A stretch of DNA of 6,364 nt from an uncultured Micrococcus sp. GTDB taxonomy: Bacteria > Actinomycetota > Actinomycetes > Actinomycetales > Micrococcaceae. Shown here in pieces: positions 1 through 6,073 of the stretch. The position numbers and the translations under genes are program-made. Every line of letters begins with the position of its first letter. Position 1 is the stretch's first letter. The stretch is from contig CAMIOJ010000125.1 of NCBI GenBank assembly GCA_946222435.1, positions 1-6,364 of the forward strand, given 5' to 3'. The notes under the pieces are model-generated. The model did no database searches. It was given only the letters and a program-made list of their open reading frames with translations, and was not told where the DNA came from.

Positions 1-52
1 CCTCGCCGTGGCGGGAGGAGGAGGTCAGCAGCGGGGTGAGGGTGGTGGTCAT
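1..52 (-). CDS. Partial CDS: N-terminus of probable ABC transporter ATPase (HrtA-like), running off the left edge
   Basis: Only the first 17 codons are visible, reading MTTTLTPLLTSSSRHGE from an ATG at 52-50 on the minus strand. An AAGGA ribosome binding site lies at 63-59, six bases before the start, which supports a real start. No diagnostic domain is inside the window, so the product is inferred from context. It is the next gene downstream of an FtsX-family permease on the same strand, 93 bp away. Such permeases lack an ATPase and are nearly always paired with a MacB/LolD/HrtA-type ATP-binding protein. If the permease is HrtB, this gene would be hrtA, which powers haem export at the membrane. 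Finding Walker A and an ABC signature just beyond the left edge would settle it. Confidence 0.55.
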   Translation of the reverse strand, partial: MTTTLTPLLTSSSRHGE

Positions 53-73
53 CTCAGGTCCTTGTCTGTGCTT

Positions 74-127
74 CCCGACGACGGACGGGAGCCTTCCGTA
101 CGGGACTCGCCGGGCCGTCGTCGTGGG
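74..127. repeat. Inverted repeat between permease and ATPase genes
   Basis: CGACGACGG at 76-84 is perfectly complementary to CCGTCGTCG at 115-123. The stem is 9 bp and can extend outward past a one-base bulge (CC at 74-75 against GG at 125-126). The 30-base loop contains a competing ACGGA/TCCGT pair (81-85 with 95-99). It lies in the 93-bp gap between two co-directional minus-strand genes. It could attenuate transcription, stabilise or process the mRNA, or unbalance expression of the two subunits. There is no T-tract, so a simple intrinsic terminator is unlikely. Confidence 0.4.
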
Positions 128-145
128 TGGGGAGGGGAAGGCGGG

Positions 146-1312
146 TCAGTTGCCGCCGAGGGCGACGAGCGGGTCCACGCGGACCGTGCGGGCGACGGCC
201 AGGGCGGCGCCGAGCATGCCGAGGACGAAGACGCCGGCGGCGGGGACAAGCACGGTGGCCGCGTCCACGGTGAAGGGCACGGCCTGCGCGGCGAGCAGAC
301 CGAGGCCGAAGGCGGCGGCGGTGCCGATCGCCACGCCGACCAGCAGCACCACCCCGGCCTGGGTCAGGGCGTCCTTGAGCACCCAGCCGGTGGAGCCGCC
401 GAGCGCCTTGAGGACGGCGATCTCCCGGGTGCGCTGCACCGTCCAGATGGACAGGAAGGCGATCACCACCAGAGCCGAGATGGCGTAGAGGAATCCCTGC
501 ATGGTCATCAGGGAGCCGTTCTCCGAGGAGTACGCCGGCAGGGCCGCATACGAATCCGGAACGGTGGCCGAGACGGTGTGGGCGTCGGCGTCCGCGGCGG
601 CGGCCACGGCGTTCTGGTCCGCATCGGGGGTGAAGCGCACGGCCAGGGCGGTGCCCTCGGTGTCCGCGGGGGCGTGGGCGGCGGCCCGCCAGTCCTGGAG
701 GGAGAGCCAGAGGACCGGGGTGTGCGAGTAGTACTCGGTGGGCTCGATGGCCGCCACCGTCACCACGGTGCCGGAGAGCTCGAGGACGCTGCCCACGGAG
801 GCGTCCAGGTCCTGTGCGGCGGCCTCGCCGAGGACGACCTCGCCGTCCTGCAGGCCGGCGGGGGCGTCGGCCGAGTCCGGGTCCACGCCGACCAGGGCCA
901 CCGAGGCGACGCCGGTGGTCGGGATGCCGGAGGTGTCCACGCGGGCGGGGGCGGAGGCATCGGAGGAGGCGGCCGGCTCGGGCGCGTGCGCCAGTCCGAC
1001 GGCCCGTCCCTGGGCCAGGCCGATCGGCTCGGCCGAGGCCACCTGGTTTGTGGCGCGCCAGGCGTCCGCCTGGGCGGCGGTGACCTCGGCCCGGCTGACG
1101 TCCACGGCAGGGTCCTGGCCGGCGGCGCCGCCGAACGCCAGGCGCTGCACGCCCTGGGACTCCAGACGGTCCAGGGCGCCGGTGTTCTGACCGCCGAGGC
1201 CGGCGGTCAGGCCGGTGAGCATCACGAGCAGCAGGCTGATCAGGGCCACCACGGCGCCCATGAGGGCGAACCGTCCGGTGGCGAAGCGCAGGTCGCGCAG
1301 GGCGAGGAACAT
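146..1312 (-). CDS. hrtB: ABC transporter permease, FtsX family, HrtB-like (probable haem efflux)
   Basis: This 388-residue protein has the MacB/FtsX permease layout. There is one membrane helix near the N-terminus (about 16-38), a large extracytoplasmic domain (about 40-270), then three C-terminal helices (about 273-292, 315-343, 352-374). Family signatures are RTREIAVLKALGGS (294-307) at the cytoplasmic coupling loop and ARTVRVDPLVALGG (374-387) at the C-terminus. The opening (MFLALRDLRFATGRFALMG, then SGL/TGL-type TGLTAGLGGQN after helix 1) and the VDPLVALGG ending resemble HrtB, which exports excess haem with the ATPase HrtA. That match is from memory of the family, not a search. The ATG at 1312 is preferred because AAGG (1323-1320) sits seven bases upstream and the MFLALRDLRF start is typical. 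Longer in-frame starts add a polar, atypical leader. The gene is divergent from a two-component system and precedes a probable ATPase gene. The alternative is an exporter of antimicrobial peptide, macrolide or lipid. The permease class is secure and the haem substrate is probable. Confidence 0.85.
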   Translation of the reverse strand: MFLALRDLRFATGRFALMGAVVALISLLLVMLTGLTAGLGGQNTGALDRLESQGVQRLAFGGAAGQDPAVDVSRAEVTAAQADAWRATNQVASAEPIGLAQGRAVGLAHAPEPAASSDASAPARVDTSGIPTTGVASVALVGVDPDSADAPAGLQDGEVVLGEAAAQDLDASVGSVLELSGTVVTVAAIEPTEYYSHTPVLWLSLQDWRAAAHAPADTEGTALAVRFTPDADQNAVAAAADADAHTVSATVPDSYAALPAYSSENGSLMTMQGFLYAISALVVIAFLSIWTVQRTREIAVLKALGGSTGWVLKDALTQAGVVLLVGVAIGTAAAFGLGLLAAQAVPFTVDAATVLVPAAGVFVLGMLGAALAVARTVRVDPLVALGGN

Positions 1313-1319
1313 CTGTAGA

Positions 1320-1347
1320 CCTTCTTCTGGTCGGGACTTCTCTGGTC
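1320..1347 (-). promoter_or_regulatory. Direct repeat plus Shine-Dalgarno in the permease leader
   Basis: In the permease sense, GACCAGAGAAG (1347-1337) is followed by GACCAGAAGAAG (1332-1321), a near-perfect direct repeat with a 15-16 bp period. The second copy runs into the Shine-Dalgarno AGAAGG, ending at 1320, seven bases before the ATG. The tandem copies could be a response-regulator site or a duplicated ribosome-loading sequence. No clear -10 hexamer for the permease was seen, so its promoter is unplaced. Confidence 0.35.
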
Positions 1348-1490
1348 CGAGGGGTGGATTCGTGACGGGAACCAGCCTCCGCCGCCCCGCGCGGGCGCAC
1401 ATCGGCCGCGGCGGGCGATCCCGGGTCCATCGAACGGTTGATTCCCGCGCGCACGAGCGGATCTGCGAGTCGAGGGACAGCCTGCGGGCC

Positions 1491-1504
1491 TACGCTGAAC
1501 GGCA
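1491..1504 (+). promoter_or_regulatory. Probable leaderless promoter of the sensor kinase gene
   Basis: TACGCT at 1491-1496 fits the actinobacterial -10 consensus TANNNT. Seven bases separate it from the ATG at 1504, so transcription would start at or next to the A of the start codon. No Shine-Dalgarno precedes that ATG, as expected for a leaderless mRNA. No good -35 match is seen, which is common for actinobacterial promoters or those needing an activator. Confidence 0.55.
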
Positions 1505-2817
1505 TGGAGCCACATTCGCGCGCACACACCGGCACGACGGCGTCGATCCTCGCGGCCCTGCGCGTGGTGCTGCACGTGTCCTTCGCCGTGCTGCTGGCCG
1601 TGGGCGTGGTCCGCGCGCTCACCGAGCGTGCGGCGGACGTGCCCGGGCTGGGCCCGCGGGGCCTGTCCGCCGTGGTGCTCGCCCTGGTCCTGGCCGTGGT
1701 CTACCTGGCCGGCACCGTGGCCGAACGCCGCCGGTGGCGGGACCGGCGCCCGGTGCACCGCGGGGCGGCGCTGGCGTGGCTGGCCGTGGTGGTGGTCCTC
1801 TGGGGTGTCCTGGTGGGGCACCACCCGGACTTCGCCTGGGTGGCGTTCCCCCTGTTCTTCGTGGTGCAGCACGTGCTCGCCGAGGCCACGGGCCGGTTCT
1901 GGCCGGGCCCGGTGGCCGTGGCCGCGGTGACCGCGGTGGTGGTCCTCGGCTCGGCCTCCGCTCCGGAGGGACTGCGGCCGGCCGCGGTGATCGGCCCCTG
2001 TGTGGGGGCGGTGGTGGCCGTGGTGATGTACCAGGCCTACCGGGCCCTGCACGCCGAGTCCGAACGCCAGCGGGCCCTGGCCGCCGAGCTGCTCGCCGCC
2101 CGCGCCGAACTCGCCCGCACCGAGCACCGCTCCGGCATGCTCGCCGAGCGCGAGCGCCTGGCCCGCGAGATCCACGACACCCTCACCCAGGGCCTGGCCT
2201 CGATCGTCCTGGTCTCCCGTGCCGCCCAGGACGCCCTGGTCGCCGAGGACACCGGCCTGGCCCGCCGGCGGATCGAGACCGTGCGGGTGACCGCCGCGGA
2301 GAACCTCGCCGAGTCCCGCCGCTTCGTGCGGGACCTGCGCGGGGACGGCGGCTCCCTGGTGGAGCAGCTGGAGGCCGCCGTGCGCGGCTTCGCTCGCCGC
2401 CAGGCGGACGCCGGGTCACCGCTGGCGGCCGACCTGCAGGTGGAGGGCACGCCGGCACCCCTGGCCGAGGCCGTCGAGTCCGCCCTGCTGCGGGCCGTGC
2501 AGTCCTCCCTGGCCAACGTCGGCCAGCACGCCGGTGCGCGCCGGTGCCGGGTGTCCGTGGCCTACCTGGACGGTGTGGTCACCGTGGACGTCGCCGACGA
2601 CGGCCGTGGCTTCGACCCCGACGTCCCGCGTCCGCACGGTGCCTCCGAGGACGGTGCCGACGGATCGACCGGTGTCGGTCTGGCGGCGGTGCGCGAACGC
2701 GTGGAGGCCGTCGGAGGGACCGTGGCGGTGGAGTCGGCGCCGGGGGAGGGGACCGTCGTCGGGATGACGGCGCCCGTGGCCGGGCGGACGGAGAATGAGG
2801 AGGAGTGCCGAGGATGA
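1504..2817 (+). CDS. Membrane sensor histidine kinase, NarL-type (HisKA_3), ChrS/HrrS-like
   Basis: This 437-residue kinase has an N-terminal membrane region with about six hydrophobic segments (near 17-38, 55-73, 88-104, 110-125, 135-151, 159-177) and no sizeable extracytoplasmic domain. A signal would therefore be sensed in or at the membrane. A helix (about 178-215) leads to the HisKA_3 H-box ERERLAREIHD, with His224 as the phosphate acceptor. The HATPase domain has its N-box at LANVGQHA (Asn338), G1 box DDGRGF (365-370) and GVGLAAVRERV (390-400). All catalytic motifs are intact. The ATG at 1504 is chosen because a TANNNT hexamer lies exactly seven bases upstream; an in-frame ATG at 1438 would add a non-hydrophobic leader. 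Its stop overlaps the response regulator start. A multi-helix, NarL-type kinase divergent from an HrtB-like permease fits the ChrS/HrrS haem sensors. Tyr67 in the second helix is a candidate ligand, as intramembrane tyrosines have been implicated in that family. The signal itself is inferred. Confidence 0.9.
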   Translation: MEPHSRAHTGTTASILAALRVVLHVSFAVLLAVGVVRALTERAADVPGLGPRGLSAVVLALVLAVVYLAGTVAERRRWRDRRPVHRGAALAWLAVVVVLWGVLVGHHPDFAWVAFPLFFVVQHVLAEATGRFWPGPVAVAAVTAVVVLGSASAPEGLRPAAVIGPCVGAVVAVVMYQAYRALHAESERQRALAAELLAARAELARTEHRSGMLAERERLAREIHDTLTQGLASIVLVSRAAQDALVAEDTGLARRRIETVRVTAAENLAESRRFVRDLRGDGGSLVEQLEAAVRGFARRQADAGSPLAADLQVEGTPAPLAEAVESALLRAVQSSLANVGQHAGARRCRVSVAYLDGVVTVDVADDGRGFDPDVPRPHGASEDGADGSTGVGLAAVRERVEAVGGTVAVESAPGEGTVVGMTAPVAGRTENEEECRG

Positions 2818-3461
2818 GACTGCACGTGATGCTCGTGGACGACCACCCCGTGGTGCGGGCCGGCGTGCGCGCCGTGCTCGAGGCCCACCCGGACCTGACG
2901 GTGGTGGCCGAGGCCGGCGACGGCGCCGCGGCCCTGCAGTCGCTCGCGGACCTGGCCGTCGCCGAAGACGGCGGGCTGCCGGACGTGGTCCTCATGGACC
3001 TGCAGATGGGCGAGGGCATGGACGGCGTGGCCGCCACCCGGGCGGTGCGGCAGGCGCACCCGGGCCTGCCCGTGCTGATCCTGACGACCTTCGACACCGA
3101 GGCGGACATCCTCGCCGCCCTCGACGCCGGAGCGGCCGGCTACCTGCTCAAGGATGCCGCCTCCGAGGAGATCGCCGCCGCCGTGCGCCGGGCCGCCGCG
3201 GGGCAGCGTGCCCTGGCGCCCGGGGTGGCCGAGCGCCTCATGGGCAGGATGGCCGGCGGCTCCGAGGTGCTCACCGCGAGGGAGATCGAGCTGCTGGAGC
3301 TCATCGCGCGCGGCGTCAGCAACAAGGCGGCGGCCAGGCAGCTGTTCATCTCCGAGGCCACGGTGAAGACCCACCTGGTGCACGTGTTCCAGAAGCTGGG
3401 CGTCGGCTCACGCACTGAGGCGGTGGCCGAGGCGCGGAGGCGACGGATCATCCGGGGGTGA
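2814..3461 (+). CDS. Response regulator, NarL/FixJ (LuxR-HTH) family, ChrA-like
   Basis: This 215-residue, full-length NarL-family regulator has a receiver domain (about 4-120) with the acidic pair Asp9-Asp10, phospho-acceptor Asp62 (VVLMDLQM), switch Thr91 and Lys113 (YLLKDA). A LuxR-type helix-turn-helix follows (about 152-212) with the recognition segment SNKAAARQLFISEATVKTHL. Phosphorylation by the upstream kinase should promote dimerisation and DNA binding. The start at 2814 shares ATGA with the kinase stop, and AGGAGG at 2798-2803 lies ten bases upstream, so translation is coupled. An in-frame GTG at 2805 is less likely because the ribosome site would lie directly against it. The likely target is the 191-bp region shared with the divergent permease. 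As in chr/hrr systems it would activate the exporter when haem is in excess, though this target is inferred. Confidence 0.92.
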   Translation: MRLHVMLVDDHPVVRAGVRAVLEAHPDLTVVAEAGDGAAALQSLADLAVAEDGGLPDVVLMDLQMGEGMDGVAATRAVRQAHPGLPVLILTTFDTEADILAALDAGAAGYLLKDAASEEIAAAVRRAAAGQRALAPGVAERLMGRMAGGSEVLTAREIELLELIARGVSNKAAARQLFISEATVKTHLVHVFQKLGVGSRTEAVAEARRRRIIRG

Positions 3462-3485
3462 GTGCCGTCGTCGGGAAGGGGACAG

Positions 3486-3507
3486 CGGCGCGTCAGCGAC
3501 GCCGTTT
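3486..3507 (+). terminator. Possible weak terminator between convergent genes
   Basis: The 31-bp gap between the response regulator stop and the convergent small gene holds a hairpin. CGTC plus an outer G (3490-3494) pairs with GACGC (3498-3502) around an AGC loop. One or two further pairs form past bulged bases, and TTT follows at 3505-3507. The stem overlaps the last codons of the minus-strand gene. The T-run is short, so termination may be weak or Rho-dependent. Confidence 0.3.
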
Positions 3508-3756
3508 GACCGCCCAGGTGACGACGGCGGCGGCCAGGAAGGACAGGCCCAGGATCGCCACCACCATGCCCACGCTGTACTCGCCGCGCTGGAACCCCAT
3601 CAGACGCGTGGCGTAGGCGCCGATCAGCGCGCAGGAGAACCACACGATCATGAAGGTGAACGCCGTGCGCAGACCGGGGCCACCGGAGGCGGTGGAGCGC
3701 CTGGGGCGGCGCGGGTCGCCGGAACGGTCGTCAGAGGGCAGTCCGGGCATCGTCAT
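3493..3756 (-). CDS. Small two-helix membrane protein of unknown function
   Basis: The predicted protein has 87 residues. A polar, Arg/Pro/Ser-rich N-terminal segment (1-30) is followed by two hydrophobic helices, about 31-50 (TAFTFMIVWFSCALIGAYAT) and 62-83, joined by a short loop (RLMGFQRGEY). It ends in a positively charged WAVKRRR, which suggests both termini are cytoplasmic. I do not recognise a family and propose no function. The ATG at 3756 is chosen because a TAGGCT hexamer lies exactly seven bases upstream; the second ATG at 3750 or a GTG at 3762 are alternatives. No Shine-Dalgarno is visible, which fits a leaderless message. It is divergent from purD across 56 bp and convergent with the response regulator. 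Coding support rests on the clear two-helix pattern and the promoter-like spacing. Confidence 0.7.
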   Translation of the reverse strand: MTMPGLPSDDRSGDPRRPRRSTASGGPGLRTAFTFMIVWFSCALIGAYATRLMGFQRGEYSVGMVVAILGLSFLAAAVVTWAVKRRR

Positions 3757-3769
3757 GGTCACCAGCCTA
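3754..3769 (-). promoter_or_regulatory. Probable leaderless promoter of the small membrane protein gene
   Basis: On the minus strand TAGGCT (3769-3764) is followed by seven bases and the ATG at 3756. This is the same geometry as the kinase and purD starts. There is no recognisable -35 element; that region would fall inside the divergent purD promoter area. Confidence 0.5.
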
Positions 3770-3773
3770 CGGG

Positions 3774-3787
3774 CACACCCGGATGTG
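3774..3787. promoter_or_regulatory. Near-palindrome between divergent promoters, possible operator
   Basis: CACACCCGGATGTG is a 14-bp dyad with one mismatched pair (C/A at arm position 5). It lies between the two divergent -10 hexamers, over the expected -35 positions of both. A looser GGCAC/GTGCC pair (3772-3776 with 3792-3796) surrounds most of it. It could bind a regulator controlling purD and the small membrane protein together. No regulator is identified. Confidence 0.3.
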
Positions 3788-3799
3788 GGCGGTGCCACG

Positions 3800-3815
3800 T
3801 ACCCTGGAGGACGTG
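3800..3815 (+). promoter_or_regulatory. Probable leaderless promoter of purD
   Basis: TACCCT at 3800-3805 is followed by seven bases and the GTG at 3813, so the transcript would begin at the start codon. A GGAGG lies at 3806-3810 but only two bases before the GTG, too close to act as a normal Shine-Dalgarno. This placement favours leaderless initiation. The promoter would drive purD and the overlapping purC. Confidence 0.5.
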
Positions 3816-5150
3816 AAGATCCTCGTGCTTGGCAACGGCGGCCGCGAACATGCCCTGATCCGCACCCTCGCCCGGGACCCGGAGGTGAAGCAGCTGCACG
3901 TCGCGCCCGGCAACGTCGGGATGGCGGACCAGGCCACGCTGCACTCCTCGGTGGATGCGTCCGACGCCGCCGCCGTGGTGGCCCTCGCCGGTCAGGTGAA
4001 GGCCGACCTCGTGGTGGTCGGCCCGGAGGCCCCGCTGGCCGCCGGCGTCTCCGACGCCCTGCGCGCCGCCGGCGTCGACGTCTTCGGCCCCTCCCGGGCC
4101 GCCGCGCAGCTCGAGGCCTCCAAGGCCTTCGCCAAGGAGGTCATGGCCGCCGCGGACGTGCCCACCGCCGGTGCGCGAGTGTGCACGAGTGCCGAGCAGG
4201 CCGCCGCCGCACTGGACGAGTTCGGCGCCCCGCACGTGGTCAAGGACGACGGCCTCGCCGCCGGCAAGGGCGTGGTGGTCACCGCGGACCGCGCCAAGGC
4301 GCTGGCCCACGCCGAGTCCTGCTTCGCCGCCGGCGGCTCCGTGGTGATCGAGCAGTTCCTGGACGGCCCCGAGGTCTCCCTCTTCGTGCTCTGCGACGGC
4401 GAGGACGCGGTCCCCCTCACCCCGGCCCAGGACTTCAAGCGCATCTGGGACGGGGACGAGGGCCCGAACACCGGCGGCATGGGCGCCTACACCCCGCTGC
4501 CGTGGCTGCCCGAGGGCTTCGTGGCGGACGTCATGACGCAGGTGGCCCGTCCGGTGCTGGCCGAGATGGCGAAGCGGGGGACGCCGTTCTCCGGCGTGCT
4601 GTACTGCGGCCTGGCGGTGACCGCCCAGGGCGTGCAGGTCATCGAGTTCAACGTCCGCTTCGGCGACCCGGAGACCCAGGCGGTGCTGGCCCGCCTCGAG
4701 ACCCCGCTCGGTGGTCTTCTGAAGGACGCGGCGCGCGGCGCGCTCGGGGCGGACCGGGTGCTGGCGTGGTCCGACGACGTGGCCGTGGACGTGGTCTTGG
4801 CCTCCGCCGGCTACCCGGCCTCCTCCTCCAAGGGTGACGTGATCGGCGGCCTGGAGGCGGCGCGGGCGCTGGACGGCGTGGACGTGCTGCATGCCGGCAC
4901 CGGCGTGGGCGACGCCCCGGACGCCGTGGTGACGGCCGGCGGCCGGGTGCTGGCCGTCGTCGGGCGGGGCAAGGACCTGGCCGAGGCGCGGGCACGGGCC
5001 TACGCCGGCGTGGAGGCCATCGACTTCGAGGGTGCCCAGTGGCGCACGGACATCGCGCTCAAGGCCGAGCGCGGGGAGATCACGGTGCCGGGCGCCGCGG
5101 GTGCGGCGGACGGTGCGGAGCAGGGTACGGAGAAGGAGGACCGGGCGTGA
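3813..5150 (+). CDS. purD: Phosphoribosylamine--glycine ligase (GAR synthetase)
   Basis: PurD joins glycine to 5-phosphoribosylamine using ATP to make GAR, the second step of de novo purine synthesis in the cytoplasm. The 445-residue protein shows the family order. The N-terminal domain opens KILVLGNGGREHAL (2-15) and carries VVVGPEAPLAAG (67-78). The ATP-grasp region has VVKDDGLAAGKGVVVT (142-157), DFKRIWDGDEGPNTGGMGAY (207-226) and the GARS signature in EFNVRFGDPETQ (278-289). The C-terminal domain includes SAGYPASSSKGD (331-342) and WRTDIALKA (410-418). The GTG at 3813 is the start because the protein then begins exactly where homologues do; the upstream in-frame ATG at 3783 would add ten residues and sit upstream of the predicted promoter. 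The last 25 residues are a low-complexity Gly/Ala/Glu tail. The stop overlaps purC by GTGA. Confidence 0.97.
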   Translation: MKILVLGNGGREHALIRTLARDPEVKQLHVAPGNVGMADQATLHSSVDASDAAAVVALAGQVKADLVVVGPEAPLAAGVSDALRAAGVDVFGPSRAAAQLEASKAFAKEVMAAADVPTAGARVCTSAEQAAAALDEFGAPHVVKDDGLAAGKGVVVTADRAKALAHAESCFAAGGSVVIEQFLDGPEVSLFVLCDGEDAVPLTPAQDFKRIWDGDEGPNTGGMGAYTPLPWLPEGFVADVMTQVARPVLAEMAKRGTPFSGVLYCGLAVTAQGVQVIEFNVRFGDPETQAVLARLETPLGGLLKDAARGALGADRVLAWSDDVAVDVVLASAGYPASSSKGDVIGGLEAARALDGVDVLHAGTGVGDAPDAVVTAGGRVLAVVGRGKDLAEARARAYAGVEAIDFEGAQWRTDIALKAERGEITVPGAAGAADGAEQGTEKEDRA

Positions 5151-6067
5151 GCGAGCGCATCGGATTCGCGGGGGCGCAGGCCCTGGATCTGCCGGGCTGG
5201 CGGCACGTCTACTCCGGCAAGGTCCGCGACCTGTACGAGCCGGCCGACGCCGCGCCGGGGGAGTCGGACACCCTGCTGGTGGTGGCCTCGGACCGCATCA
5301 GCGCCTACGACTTCGTGCTGGAGCCGCCGATCCCGGACAAGGGCGCCGTGCTGACGCAGCTGAGCCTGTGGTGGTTCGAGCAGCTCGCCGGGACCGTGGA
5401 GAACCACGTGGTGTCCACGGACGTGCCCGAGGCCGTGGCCGGCCGCGCCATGGTGGTCAAGCGCCTGGACATGTTCCCGGTGGAGTGCATCGCCCGCGGC
5501 TACCTCACCGGGTCCGGGCTCGCCGAGTACCGGGAGTCCAGGACGGTCACCGGCCTCCCGCTGCCGGAGGGGCTGGTGGACGGCGCGAAGCTGGAGCCGG
5601 CGATCTTCACCCCCTCGGCGAAGGCCGAGGTCGGCGAGCACGACGAGAACATCACCTTCGCCCAGATGACCGAGCGCGTGGGGGCCGAGCCGGCCGCACG
5701 GCTGCGAGACCTGACCCTGGATGTGTACACGCGTGCCGAGGAGATCGCCCGCGGTGCGGGGATCATCCTCGCGGACACCAAGGTGGAGTTCGGCACGGAC
5801 CCGGCCACCGGGGCGATCGTCCTGGGCGACGAGGTCCTCACCCCGGACTCCTCCCGCTTCTGGGATGCCGCGGACTACGAGCCCGGGCGGGCGCAGGCGA
5901 GCTTCGACAAGCAGTTCGTGCGCGACTGGCTCACCTCGGACGAGTCCGGGTGGGACAGGGCCTCGGGCGAGGTGCCGCCGGCCCTGCCCGCGGACGTCGT
6001 GGAGAAGACCCGCGCCCGGTACGTGGAGGCCTACGAGAGGCTCACCGGCCGCACCTTCGCGGTCTGA
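5147..6067 (+). CDS. purC: Phosphoribosylaminoimidazole-succinocarboxamide synthase (SAICAR synthetase)
   Basis: PurC condenses CAIR with aspartate using ATP to form SAICAR in de novo purine synthesis. The 306-residue protein is of the longer, yeast-like type rather than the roughly 237-residue E. coli type. Visible motifs are the nucleotide loop YSGKVRDLYE (22-31), VVASDRISAYDF (45-56), ECIARGYLTGSG (113-124), FTPSAKAEVGEHDENIT (154-170), ILADTKVEFG (207-216) and LGDEVLTPDSSRFWD (226-240), the last two covering the family signature region. The GTG at 5147 lies inside the purD stop (GTGA overlap). AAGGAGG at 5133-5139 is seven bases upstream, a near-ideal ribosome site. It is co-transcribed with purD. 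The intervening purine steps must be encoded elsewhere or beyond the window. Confidence 0.97.
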   Translation: MSERIGFAGAQALDLPGWRHVYSGKVRDLYEPADAAPGESDTLLVVASDRISAYDFVLEPPIPDKGAVLTQLSLWWFEQLAGTVENHVVSTDVPEAVAGRAMVVKRLDMFPVECIARGYLTGSGLAEYRESRTVTGLPLPEGLVDGAKLEPAIFTPSAKAEVGEHDENITFAQMTERVGAEPAARLRDLTLDVYTRAEEIARGAGIILADTKVEFGTDPATGAIVLGDEVLTPDSSRFWDAADYEPGRAQASFDKQFVRDWLTSDESGWDRASGEVPPALPADVVEKTRARYVEAYERLTGRTFAV

Positions 6068-6073
6068 GCCGCT

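Noticed and set aside
8..1318. Long plus-strand open frame (436 codons) opposite the permease
   Set aside because: Its translation is Gly/Arg/His-rich low complexity, typical of the antisense of a GC-rich gene. The minus strand encodes a clear FtsX permease.
1438..1503. Upstream in-frame ATG for the kinase at 1438
   Set aside because: The added 22 residues are not hydrophobic or conserved-looking, and the predicted promoter hexamer lies inside that extension.
54..2798. Other long open frames in this interval, such as minus 54-1622, minus 1240-2175 and plus 1215-2798
   Set aside because: They are Arg/Gly/Pro-rich shadows of the permease and kinase genes with no domains or ribosome sites.
3783..3812. 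Upstream ATG start for purD at 3783
   Set aside because: It would add ten residues not found in PurD proteins and begins upstream of the predicted -10 hexamer. GTG 3813 gives the usual KILVLGNGG opening.
4236..4283. KDDGLAAGKG in PurD in place of the KADGLAAGKG seen in E. coli
   Set aside because: This substitution is, as far as I recall, common in actinobacterial PurD, so it is not evidence of a defect.
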